Shown one piece after another: positions 1-6,609 of a stretch of 13,054 nt of DNA. Each line of letters starts with the position of its first letter. Positions within the stretch are counted from its first letter, which is position 1. Source of the DNA: Bacteroidales bacterium UBA1745 (GTDB taxonomy: Bacteria > Bacteroidota > Bacteroidia > Bacteroidales > UBA932); the NCBI GenBank assembly GCA_002314885.1, contig DCHT01000025.1, forward strand, positions 1 to 13,054. Reading direction: 5' to 3'. The notes beneath the pieces are model-generated. The model ran no database searches. It was not told the DNA's origin and saw only the letters and a program-made list of their open reading frames with translations. The translations under genes and the position numbers were made by a program.

Positions 1-30
1 ACAATGATAGACAATTGGTTAAGAAACTAA
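1..30 (+). CDS. trpG: Partial: C-terminal codons of TrpG (anthranilate synthase glutamine amidotransferase)
   Basis: Only the last nine codons and the stop are inside the window. Frame 1 reads TMIDNWLRN then TAA. This resembles the end of class I glutamine amidotransferase TrpG proteins, which close with a short amphipathic helix of the type KMLENFL. TrpG supplies ammonia to TrpE for anthranilate synthesis. The known Bacteroidota order trpBEGDCFA places trpG directly before trpD, and the gap here to the trpD start is 6 nt. Frame 3 also stays open, to a stop at 33-35 (NDRQLVKKLI), so the frame choice rests on resemblance and gene order rather than on a domain. Confidence 0.5.
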   Translation, partial: TMIDNWLRN

Positions 31-36
31 TATAAT

Positions 37-1032
37 ATGAAGAAGTATCTTCTGAAACTCATAGAAGGCGAAAGCCTCACCCGTGAGGAGACTCGCGAGA
101 TTATGCTGGGCATCGTGAACCAGCAGTACAACGACTGTCAGATCTCAGCCCTGCTTATGGGTATGCAGGAGCACGGAGTGACCGTGGATGAACTCCTCGG
201 TTTCCGCGACGGCCTGCTCGAGACCGGCAAGCACGTGGACCTGGGAGATGAAAACACCCTCGACATCGTAGGCACCGGCGGAGACGGCAAGAACACCTTC
301 AACATCTCCACCTGCTCTGCCTTCGTGATCGCGGGCGCAGGCTACAAGGTGACCAAGCACGGCAATGGAGGCAGCACCTCTGTTTCCGGCGCATCCAACG
401 TGCTCCAGGGCCACGGAGTGAAGTTCACCGACAATGTGGACGTACTTCGCCGTTCCCTCGACGAGGCCGGCATCTGCTATCTCCACGCTCCCCTCTTCGC
501 CTACGGTATGAAGTTCGTCGGCCCGGTCCGCAAGGCTCTCGGAGTTCCGACCTGCTTCAATCTGCTCGGCCCTCTCGTGAACCCAAGTTCTCCGAAGAAC
601 TCCCTCCACGGCACTGCCAACCAGGCTCAGCTGAGGCTCTATGTGAACGCTCATCAGAAGATAGGCGACAACTACGGTGTCATCACCAGCTACGACGGCT
701 ACGACGAGATTTCCCTCACCAGCGGCTTCAAGCTTGTGACCAACAATTTCGAGAAGGTCTTCACACCTAAGGACCTCGGTTTCAACTATGTGAACCCATC
801 CGACATCTTCGGCGGCATCACCGCTGAGGAAGCAATGAAGATATTCGACGCCGTCCTCGAAGGCAGGGCCACCGAGGCTCAGAAGAACGTAATCCTCGCA
901 AACGCTGCCTGCGGCATCTCCATCGTGGACCGCAACCTCAGCGTGGAGGAATCCGTTGCCATCGCACGCGAGTCCCTCGACAGCGGAAAGGCGCTTGCAG
1001 CCTTCAAGAAGTACCTGGAAATCAATCAGTAA
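37..1032 (+). CDS. trpD: Anthranilate phosphoribosyltransferase TrpD
   Basis: TrpD transfers the phosphoribosyl group of PRPP to anthranilate, giving phosphoribosylanthranilate, in the cytoplasm. The 331-residue length is normal for the family. A helical N-terminal domain (about 1-65) precedes the glycine-rich PRPP-binding signature GTGGDG at 79-84, followed by FNISTC at 88-93, KHGN at 107-110 and the SVSGASNVL segment at 115-123. FNLLGPLVNP at 174-183 and GYDEIS at 221-226 are also family signatures; the adjacent Asp-Glu (223-224) is the usual metal-binding pair. The start follows the AT-rich stretch TATAAT without a Shine-Dalgarno, which is normal in Bacteroidota. trpC begins 3 nt after the stop, so translation is probably coupled. 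No key residue is missing. Confidence 0.97.
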   Translation: MKKYLLKLIEGESLTREETREIMLGIVNQQYNDCQISALLMGMQEHGVTVDELLGFRDGLLETGKHVDLGDENTLDIVGTGGDGKNTFNISTCSAFVIAGAGYKVTKHGNGGSTSVSGASNVLQGHGVKFTDNVDVLRRSLDEAGICYLHAPLFAYGMKFVGPVRKALGVPTCFNLLGPLVNPSSPKNSLHGTANQAQLRLYVNAHQKIGDNYGVITSYDGYDEISLTSGFKLVTNNFEKVFTPKDLGFNYVNPSDIFGGITAEEAMKIFDAVLEGRATEAQKNVILANAACGISIVDRNLSVEESVAIARESLDSGKALAAFKKYLEINQ

Positions 1033-1035
1033 GAT

Positions 1036-1890
1036 ATGCAGGATATCCTCAGTCAGATAGTCGCAGACAAGCGTATCGAAGTCGCAGAGGCCAAGGCCGC
1101 GCTGCCTCTTGAGCAGTTGCGCGAGATGGCCCTGGCAGCACCTCGTTCCACCCGGAGCATGAAGGCTGCCCTCGCCTCTTCATCCAGCGGCATCATCTCC
1201 GAGTTCAAGCGCAAGTCGCCTTCCAAGGGCTGGATCCACGAGGATGCCCAGCCTGGGGACGTCGTGCCCGGCTATGCTGCCTCAGGCGCTTCTGCCATCA
1301 GCATTCTGACTGACTACAAATATTTCGGCGGCAAGCTGGATTTCATTCGTCAGATGCGCCCGCTCGTGGATGTGCCTATCCTGCGCAAGGATTTCATCAT
1401 CGACGAGTATCAGCTTTTCGAGGCTCGTCTCGTGGGTGCTGACGCTGTGCTGCTGATCGCCGCCTGTCTCTCCGTCGAGGAGTGCAGCAGTCTTTTGGCC
1501 AAGGCGCACGAACTCGGCCTTGAGGTTCTGCTCGAGACTCACAGCGAGTCCGAACTTGCATACGTCAGTCCTGATGTCGATATGCTCGGCGTCAACAATC
1601 GCAATCTCGGCACTTTCCACACTGATGTGGCTAATTCCTTCAAGATGGCAAAAGCAATCTATTCTGCACCTGAAGAGGGCCTTACGGCTCCCGCAACGGC
1701 TCGCAGAAAAATGCTCGCCTACTTGCGGAAGCCTGCAGGCCCTGTGCTGGTGTCGGAGAGCGGAATAAGCAATACAGAGACTGTGAGGAAGCTGAGGGAA
1801 GCTGGCTTCAGAGGCTTCCTGATGGGAGAGAACTTTATGAAAGAGAGCGACCCTGCGGGAGCGCTCCGTAACTTTATTGCTGAGTTATGA
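1036..1890 (+). CDS. trpC: Indole-3-glycerol-phosphate synthase TrpC, with an extra internal segment
   Basis: TrpC closes and decarboxylates the carboxyphenylamino-deoxyribulose phosphate made by TrpF, giving indole-3-glycerol phosphate. It is a single TIM barrel. Motifs in order: SEFKRKSPSKG at 55-65 (catalytic Lys58), ILRKDFIIDEYQ at 115-126 (Lys118), LLETHSESEL at 165-174 (Glu167), GVNNRNLGTF at 185-194 and VSESGI at 239-244. At 284 residues it is about 25 longer than usual. The surplus is roughly residues 209-236, between the helix after GVNNRNL and the strand leading to VSESGI; it includes ARRKMLAYLRKPAG. The reading frame is intact on both sides, so this is an in-frame insertion and not a frameshift. 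The stop overlaps the trpF start in an ATGA. TrpC is not fused to TrpF, unlike in enteric bacteria. Confidence 0.96.
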   Translation: MQDILSQIVADKRIEVAEAKAALPLEQLREMALAAPRSTRSMKAALASSSSGIISEFKRKSPSKGWIHEDAQPGDVVPGYAASGASAISILTDYKYFGGKLDFIRQMRPLVDVPILRKDFIIDEYQLFEARLVGADAVLLIAACLSVEECSSLLAKAHELGLEVLLETHSESELAYVSPDVDMLGVNNRNLGTFHTDVANSFKMAKAIYSAPEEGLTAPATARRKMLAYLRKPAGPVLVSESGISNTETVRKLREAGFRGFLMGENFMKESDPAGALRNFIAEL

Positions 1891-2489
1891 TAGTCAAGGT
1901 CTGCGGAATGAGAGATGCGGAGAATATCCGCGAGGTCGATGCCCTGGGCGTCGATCTGATGGGCTTCATCTTCTATGAGAAGTCCCCTCGTTTCGTGAGC
2001 GAAGTGCCGTCCTATCTGCCGAAGGCTGAGAGGGTCGGAGTGTTCGTAAACACAGTGACAGACGAGATTCTTGAGAAAGCAGAAGAGTTCGGACTTCAAT
2101 ATGTGCAGCTGCACGGAAGTGAGGGTCCCGAATTCTGTAAGGCACTGAAAGATAAAGGCTTGAAGGTCATCAAGGCATTCAGCATTGCGTCTGACAGCGA
2201 CCTGAGGAGTTGTGCTGCTTACGACGGCAGCTGCGACCTGCTCCTGTTCGATACCAAGTGCAACGGATATGGAGGAAGCGGACAGCAGTTCGACTGGAGC
2301 ATCCTGAACGGATATGACGGTGAGACTCCATTCCTGCTGAGCGGAGGACTGGGACCGGACAGCGACATTGCCGGTTTTTCGCATCCAAAACTGGCTGGCT
2401 ATGACCTCAACAGCCGCTTCGAAGTGGTACCGGCCCTCAAATCGACCGCCGCACTTCAGATATTCATCGAGAAAATAAAAAGACAATAA
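1887..2489 (+). CDS. trpF: Phosphoribosylanthranilate isomerase TrpF
   Basis: TrpF isomerises phosphoribosylanthranilate by an Amadori rearrangement to the substrate of TrpC. The 200-residue protein is a complete small TIM barrel. The N-terminal VKVCGM contains Cys6, the expected general base. YVQLHG lies at 72-77. FDTKCNGYGGSG at 121-132 carries Asp122, the expected general acid, and is followed by FDW at 135-137. LSGGLGPD at 151-158 and YDLNSRFE at 172-179 form the phosphate-binding end; YDLNSRFE is the variant usual in Bacteroidota, in place of the VDVSSGVE form seen elsewhere. The gene starts within the trpC stop (ATGA, 4-nt overlap), which argues for translational coupling. One nucleotide separates its stop from trpA. 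Confidence 0.96.
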   Translation: MIVKVCGMRDAENIREVDALGVDLMGFIFYEKSPRFVSEVPSYLPKAERVGVFVNTVTDEILEKAEEFGLQYVQLHGSEGPEFCKALKDKGLKVIKAFSIASDSDLRSCAAYDGSCDLLLFDTKCNGYGGSGQQFDWSILNGYDGETPFLLSGGLGPDSDIAGFSHPKLAGYDLNSRFEVVPALKSTAALQIFIEKIKRQ

Positions 2490-2490
2490 T

Positions 2491-3267
2491 ATGAACCGTA
2501 TCGACAAACTTTTCGGTAACAATCCCCACGACATCCTGTCAATCTATTTCTGCGCAGGCGCACCTACCCTGGAGGGCACCGCAGATGTGATTCGTACGCT
2601 CGAGAAAAACGGCGTGCAGATGATTGAGGTGGGCATTCCTTTCAGCGATCCTATGGCTGACGGTCCTGTGATCCAGGATGCCGCGACCAAGGCGCTGCGC
2701 AATGGAATGAGCCTCAGGAAGCTCTTCGAGCAGCTCAAGGACATTCGCCGCAATGTGGAGATTCCGCTCGTGCTGATGGGCTACCTGAACCCTGTGTTCA
2801 ATTTCGGTTTCGAGAACTTCTGCATCAAGTGCAAGGAGGTGGGAGTGGACGGTATGATCATCCCTGACCTGCCGTTCAAGGACTATATGGAAAACTACAA
2901 GGCCATCGCCGACAAGTACGACCTGCGCTTCATTATGCTCATCACTCCTGAGACCAGCGAGGAGCGTGTGCGCCTCATCGACGCCCACACCAGCGGATTC
3001 ATATATATGGTATCCTCCGCCTCCACCACAGGCGCCCAGAAGGACTTCAACGAGGCCAAGCAGGCCTATTTCCGCAATATCAACTCAATGGGACTGCGCA
3101 TTCCGCGTATGGTCGGCTTCGGCATCAGCAACAAGCAGACCTTCGACGCAGCCTGTCAGAACGCTGCCGGCGGCATCATCGGTTCCAAGTTCGTCACCCT
3201 CCTCGACCAATACGAGGGCGATGCCCAGAAAGCAATTTCCGAGCTGAAAGAAGCAATAGGACGTTAG
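2491..3267 (+). CDS. trpA: Tryptophan synthase alpha subunit TrpA
   Basis: TrpA cleaves indole-3-glycerol phosphate to indole and glyceraldehyde-3-phosphate and channels indole to TrpB. The 258-residue TIM barrel is close to the usual length. IEVGIPFSDPMADGPVIQ at 45-62 includes catalytic Glu46 and Asp57. MGYLNP lies at 96-101, PDLPF at 125-129, YMVSSASTTG at 172-181 (the Bacteroidota form of the more common SRAGVTG loop) and GFGIS at 209-213 in the phosphate-binding part. It is the last gene of the operon. TrpB, its partner, is not in the window and would be expected upstream of trpE. The final codons overlap by 4 nt the stop of the convergent DUF4250 gene, leaving no separate terminator region. 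Confidence 0.97.
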   Translation: MNRIDKLFGNNPHDILSIYFCAGAPTLEGTADVIRTLEKNGVQMIEVGIPFSDPMADGPVIQDAATKALRNGMSLRKLFEQLKDIRRNVEIPLVLMGYLNPVFNFGFENFCIKCKEVGVDGMIIPDLPFKDYMENYKAIADKYDLRFIMLITPETSEERVRLIDAHTSGFIYMVSSASTTGAQKDFNEAKQAYFRNINSMGLRIPRMVGFGISNKQTFDAACQNAAGGIIGSKFVTLLDQYEGDAQKAISELKEAIGR

Positions 3268-3446
3268 ACTATCTTATTCAGTCCCGCGTCGTAGCTGTAG
3301 CCAGCTGCGCTCAGGCGGGCGTCCAAATCTGTCCTGTCCACGTCGAAGCAGGCGCAGATATCGTCCAGATCCTCGTACTCGTGGTCGCGCAGAAGAGTGT
3401 TGACCGAGGAGACGAGCATAAATATGTCCTGTGGGAGATGGTCCAT
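3264..3446 (-). CDS. Small DUF4250 family protein
   Basis: This 60-residue acidic protein matches my recollection of the DUF4250 pattern. It begins MDHLPQDIFMLVSSVNTLLRD, with the LPxDxFMLxSxxNxxLRD core at residues 4-21. An acidic stretch, YEDLDDICACFDVDRTDLDARL, spans 24-45, and the protein ends in AGYSYDAGLNKIV (48-60). DUF4250 has no established function. The predicted helices and the C-terminal YSYD segment suggest a small compact, possibly DNA- or protein-binding fold, but that is inference. The start lies 4 nt after the stop of the GH5 gene, so the two are probably co-transcribed. Its TAA stop overlaps the trpA stop region. No signal peptide or membrane segment is seen, so it is probably cytoplasmic, unlike its operon partner. 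Confidence 0.85.
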   Translation of the reverse strand: MDHLPQDIFMLVSSVNTLLRDHEYEDLDDICACFDVDRTDLDARLSAAGYSYDAGLNKIV

Positions 3447-3450
3447 AACT

Positions 3451-4593
3451 TTATTCGATAAGTGAGGCGCCGGAGCAGGTATCCATTTCCGTACCCATAA
3501 GGATATCGACCAGCTTGCGGTCCTTGTAGTCGTGCTTTGCCTGATCCCAGAAGCCGAAATCAGCGTCGTAGCACCAAGTGGTCCAGGCGATGTTGAATTC
3601 GTTGAATACGGAGATCATATCGCGGGTCCAGGCGTATGCCCAGTCGCGGTTGACGGTCTCATACACTCCCCATTCGCCGCAGAAGAGCTGCAGGCCATAT
3701 TTCTCGGCAACGGCGATTGCATCGGCCATCTCTGCGTGGAGTGTTTCGCGGTTCCACTCCCTGAGGTAATTCTGAAGGCCTGGCTTTGCCTCTTCAGGCG
3801 CAGCCTCGTAGTCTTCCTGGGAAACGACGACGCCCGGATAGGTCACATTGCCCTTGTAATCCTTGGTCTTGGTCCACCACGCACCGTAATGAGTGAGGAT
3901 CATAGGCTCATAGTAGTGGAAGCTGAGAATGATGTTCTTGTCGCCTTCAGGGACGCGCAGATGCTTGAAAGTCCAGGTTCCCTGCCACTTGTTGGAGCCG
4001 ATCACGAGGGTACGGCGAGGCTCACGGGCGCGGAGGGCCTTGTGCACCTTTGCGATGAGCTGGTTCCACTGCTCGTGCTCGTCAGCGACCGGTTCGTTCA
4101 TAAATTCGTATGCCACATAGTCCACGCTGTAGTGCTTGAGCACCTTGGAGAGCTGGTACCACATATTGATGAGCTGCTGCTGAGCGGCCTCGTCGGTGAA
4201 GAGGGTGTTGGCAGCGGCACCGCCTTCGTTCTCGGCATTGAAATAGTGCGAACGGATGATATGGAGGTCCACGATGACGCGGAGATCATACTTGATGGCG
4301 AGGTCGATGGCACCGGTGAGGAGGTCCCAGGCTTCCTGTATCTTGTTGCCGTCCTCATCCCAGAACTGAACTTCGTCGATAGGAATGCGCACGAAGTCGA
4401 ATCCGAGTTCGGCAAGACGGGCGAAATCGTCCTCCTGGATGTGCTGGCGGCGTGCTTCTCCCCTTTCCTCGGACTGGGAAAGCCAATGGCTCAGGTTGGT
4501 TCCTTTCTGGATTTTGAAATTGTTCTCTCCGCTCTGGCAGGAGCACACGAGCGCAGCTGCGGCAAGTGCAAGGAATAATTTGAAAGTCTTCAT
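3451..4593 (-). CDS. Glycoside hydrolase family 5 (cellulase-like) lipoprotein
   Basis: A predicted secreted lipoprotein endoglycanase, acting on beta-glucan, mannan or a related polysaccharide; the substrate cannot be told from sequence alone. The N-terminus MKTFKLFLALAAAALVCSC is a lipoprotein signal with Cys19 as the lipidated residue. The rest is one GH5 TIM barrel: FVRIPI at 67-72 (Arg69), VDLH at 108-111, FMNEP at 164-168 (Glu167 as acid/base), FHYYEP at 225-230, CGEWGVY at 305-311 (Glu307 as nucleophile) and the aromatic WTTWCYD at 337-343. Both catalytic glutamates are present, so the enzyme should be active. At 380 residues there is no room for a separate binding module. A TACATTTG promoter box lies 28 nt upstream of the start. 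The DUF4250 gene follows at 4 nt. No SusC/SusD pair is nearby. Confidence 0.9.
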   Translation of the reverse strand: MKTFKLFLALAAAALVCSCQSGENNFKIQKGTNLSHWLSQSEERGEARRQHIQEDDFARLAELGFDFVRIPIDEVQFWDEDGNKIQEAWDLLTGAIDLAIKYDLRVIVDLHIIRSHYFNAENEGGAAANTLFTDEAAQQQLINMWYQLSKVLKHYSVDYVAYEFMNEPVADEHEQWNQLIAKVHKALRAREPRRTLVIGSNKWQGTWTFKHLRVPEGDKNIILSFHYYEPMILTHYGAWWTKTKDYKGNVTYPGVVVSQEDYEAAPEEAKPGLQNYLREWNRETLHAEMADAIAVAEKYGLQLFCGEWGVYETVNRDWAYAWTRDMISVFNEFNIAWTTWCYDADFGFWDQAKHDYKDRKLVDILMGTEMDTCSGASLIE

Positions 4594-4620
4594 TATTATG
4601 TCTTAGTGTTTGTCAGTTTT

Positions 4621-4628
4621 CAAATGTA
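4621..4628 (-). promoter_or_regulatory. Bacteroidota-type -7 box for the GH5 gene
   Basis: On the minus strand this reads TACATTTG, an exact match to the TAnnTTTG consensus of the Bacteroidota primary sigma factor. It would place the transcript start some 20-25 nt before the GH5 ATG at 4593. I see no clear TTG at the usual -33 distance. The match is short and could be chance, but it sits in the 60-nt divergent intergenic region where a promoter is required. Confidence 0.5.
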
Positions 4629-4641
4629 GTCAATAATTCCT

Positions 4642-4649
4642 TAACTTTG
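4642..4649 (+). promoter_or_regulatory. Bacteroidota-type -7 box for the phosphatase gene, very close to its start codon
   Basis: TAACTTTG matches TAnnTTTG exactly and ends only 4 nt before the ATG at 4654. A T-rich tetramer at 4617-4620 lies about 21 nt upstream and is a weak candidate for the -33 element. With normal geometry the transcript would begin at or next to the ATG, giving a leaderless or nearly leaderless mRNA. Confidence 0.5.
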
Positions 4650-4653
4650 GTGT

Positions 4654-5754
4654 ATGAAACGTCTATTTGCTTCCTTTATTCTTCTCCTGTCCATTACAGT
4701 TACCTATGCCAAGGACGAGCCGGCTACGCTGTCTGCCGACGGTCCGTATATATTCTACAACGAAGACGGAACTGCCCGTATTGTGACGGTCGATGTGGAC
4801 GGCTGCGTCAGTGACACCACAGTTGCGGCACCAGTGCCCGGAGACGTGATCACAGTGACGGAGCACAGCGGCAGATGGACTTTCGACGTGACACTTCGCG
4901 AATGCAGCAGGCCGGATTGGAAGCGCAGTCTCAGCAGCAAGGTCTTCATCACCTCCGACCCTCACGGACGCCTCGACTGCTTCGTGGATCTGCTTATGCG
5001 CGGAGGCGTCATTGACAATGAACTGCATTGGGCATACGGAGACGGACAACTGATGGTCATAGGCGACATCTGCGACCGCGGAGAAGACGTCACTCAGCTC
5101 TACTGGCTTATGTATCAGCTTGAGGCTGAGGCAGATATGGCAGGCGGACACGCAGGATTCGTGTATGGCAACCACGAGACAATGATACTGGCGAACGACA
5201 TACGATATGTCAAGGAGAAGTACAAGATGCTCGCAGAGCAGATTGGCTCAAGCATACCTGAGATGTACGGCCCGACGACAGAAATCGGACGCTGGCTCGC
5301 CACACGCAACACCATAGAAGTCTGGGGCGACCGCCTCTTCGTGCACGCCGGACTCGGACAGGATTTCCTGGACCTCGGGCTGGACATCCCTACAGTCAAC
5401 GAAACCATCAGCAAGGCCATCTTCAGCACCCGCGAGCAGCGCAAGGCAGACGATCTCACCTGGTTCCTCTTCCGCACTTACGGTCCGGTCTGGTATCGCG
5501 GCCTCGTCCTGAAGAAAGAAAAATACAAACCAGCCGAGCCGGAGACCGTGGATGCTGTCCTGGAGCGCTTCGGAGTCTCCCAGATCGTCGTGGGCCACAC
5601 CATCTTCCCACAGGTCAGGACCTTCTACGACGGGCGTGTCCTCGCAGTCAATGTGGACAATGCGAAGAATATGAACTCACCGCGCGGACGCGCGGCAGTA
5701 ATTAAATCTGGCAAGATAGGAATTTTCTGCAATCGAAAAGTGGTGCAGAAGTAG
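4654..5754 (+). CDS. Exported calcineurin-like metallophosphoesterase (Shelph-type)
   Basis: A predicted periplasmic two-metal phosphatase of the PPP/calcineurin-like superfamily, closest to the Shewanella-like (Shelph) group by motif layout; the substrate is unknown. The signal peptide MKRLFASFILLLSITVTYAK is followed by a beta-rich segment (about 24-92) of unknown role. The catalytic domain has all the expected motifs: SDPHGR at 101-106 (Asp102, His104), GDICDRGED at 137-145 (Asp138, Asp141, Arg142), YGNHETM at 171-177 (Asn173, His174), FVHAGL at 229-234 (His231) and VVGHTIF at 312-318 (His315). The insertion of about 50 residues between GNHE and VHAGL is typical of Shelph-like enzymes. The start is set by the signal peptide. 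The gene stands alone and its stop lies inside the hairpin shared with the convergent kinase gene. Confidence 0.9.
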   Translation: MKRLFASFILLLSITVTYAKDEPATLSADGPYIFYNEDGTARIVTVDVDGCVSDTTVAAPVPGDVITVTEHSGRWTFDVTLRECSRPDWKRSLSSKVFITSDPHGRLDCFVDLLMRGGVIDNELHWAYGDGQLMVIGDICDRGEDVTQLYWLMYQLEAEADMAGGHAGFVYGNHETMILANDIRYVKEKYKMLAEQIGSSIPEMYGPTTEIGRWLATRNTIEVWGDRLFVHAGLGQDFLDLGLDIPTVNETISKAIFSTREQRKADDLTWFLFRTYGPVWYRGLVLKKEKYKPAEPETVDAVLERFGVSQIVVGHTIFPQVRTFYDGRVLAVNVDNAKNMNSPRGRAAVIKSGKIGIFCNRKVVQK

Positions 5755-5773
5755 TGCCACTACTTGTGCGCCA
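5741..5773. terminator. Hairpin between convergent genes, probable terminator for the minus-strand operon
   Basis: Left arm TGGTGCAGAAGTAGT and right arm ACTACTTGTGCGCCA pair over 15 positions with one G-T wobble and one G-G mismatch, around a GCC loop at 5756-5758. The stop codons of the phosphatase (TAG, 5752-5754) and of the kinase (5760-5762) both lie in the stem. For minus-strand transcripts the stem is followed by CTTTTCGATT, a short U-rich tail compatible with intrinsic termination. On the plus strand the following bases (AACCGTC) have no U-tract, so termination of the phosphatase transcript is less certain. Confidence 0.65.
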
Positions 5774-6608
5774 AACCGTCAATAGGCGCACGCAGGAAGC
5801 AGGAAATGCAGATGCCGTACTCGGCAGCGATGCGTGAGAAGATCTCGCGGCAGGCATAGCCGAAGCCTCCGACCACACCCACTTTGACTCCGGAGCCGAC
5901 ACCGTCGTACTTGAGCAGGGAACGCTCGATGAAATTGCGGAAATTACGGTCGACCAGTTCCTTCACGTATGGATCGTCGTAATGCGACACGATGAACGGT
6001 GCGAAACTGCCCAGATAGCCCGCAGGAGTGCCTCCACGGTAGACATTCTCGACTATGGATGCGTATGAAGCGTCGAATTTGGAGGCGAAATCCTCAGCGA
6101 CGGCCGCTGGGACCAGATTCTTGATGTAATCCGAAATGAACATACGGCCAAGAGTGGCAGCACCGCCGTCGTCTCCGAGGATGAATCCGCCGGAATAGAC
6201 TTCCCTATGCACATTCACACCATCGTACCAGCAAGTGTTGGAACCCGTGCCCATAATGGCCACTACCCCACTCTCACTTCCGCAGACAGCCCTTGCAGCT
6301 CCGACCAGGTCGTCCTCGACATCGACGAGATCCACATCTATCATAGTCTTCACAAGGGTAACGATCTCCTCGCGGATGGCATCAGTGACGACACCTGCGG
6401 TGTATAGGTAGAAAGCATCGATGCGAGTTTCGAGCCAGGAAGACGCCGCAGCAATCGCCAGACCACCGGTTATGGCCTTGCGCACCGTTTCCATAGGCAT
6501 AGAGGACACATTAGTGCCCTGATGGAGGAACTGTCCCCTCTGCTCGCCATCGGCATCGTAGAGCCTCCATTCGCTTTTGGTCGCGCCGCTTTCTACTATT
6601 ATCTTCAT
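5760..6608 (-). CDS. BadF/BadG-type amino-sugar kinase (MurNAc or GlcNAc kinase)
   Basis: A cytoplasmic ASKHA-fold kinase of the BadF/BadG/BcrA/BcrD family, 282 residues. The phosphate-1 loop is ESGATKSEW at 6-14, with Glu6 where Asp is usual. EDDLVGAARA at 98-107 carries the conserved acidic residues. Phosphate-2 is MGTGSNTCW at 119-127, followed by GGFILGDDGGAATLGR at 140-155, and the adenosine motif is GVVGGFGY at 244-251. The start at 6608 gives the expected MKIIVESG N-terminus; a start at 6683 would add 25 unrelated residues and overlap murQ. It follows murQ after 1 nt. In Tannerella forsythia a BadF-type kinase (MurK) next to murQ phosphorylates MurNAc at O6, and that role is my first guess. 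GlcNAc kinase is the main alternative. Confidence 0.86.
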   Translation of the reverse strand: MKIIVESGATKSEWRLYDADGEQRGQFLHQGTNVSSMPMETVRKAITGGLAIAAASSWLETRIDAFYLYTAGVVTDAIREEIVTLVKTMIDVDLVDVEDDLVGAARAVCGSESGVVAIMGTGSNTCWYDGVNVHREVYSGGFILGDDGGAATLGRMFISDYIKNLVPAAVAEDFASKFDASYASIVENVYRGGTPAGYLGSFAPFIVSHYDDPYVKELVDRNFRNFIERSLLKYDGVGSGVKVGVVGGFGYACREIFSRIAAEYGICISCFLRAPIDGLAHK

Positions 6609-6609
6609 A

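Noticed and set aside
1719..2534. Minus-strand open frame of 271 codons across the trpC-trpF-trpA junctions
   Set aside because: It crosses three confirmed trp genes in antisense and shows no family resemblance.
3285..3320. Short AGCTG-TAGC-CAGCT inverted repeat as a trp operon terminator
   Set aside because: The stem is only 5 bp, lies inside the DUF4250 coding region, and has no U-tract after it.
3532..4578. Plus-strand open frame of 348 codons covering almost all of the GH5 gene
   Set aside because: It is exactly antisense to a gene with clear GH5 motifs, has no recognisable domain, and is explained by the codon bias of the real gene leaving the opposite frame open.
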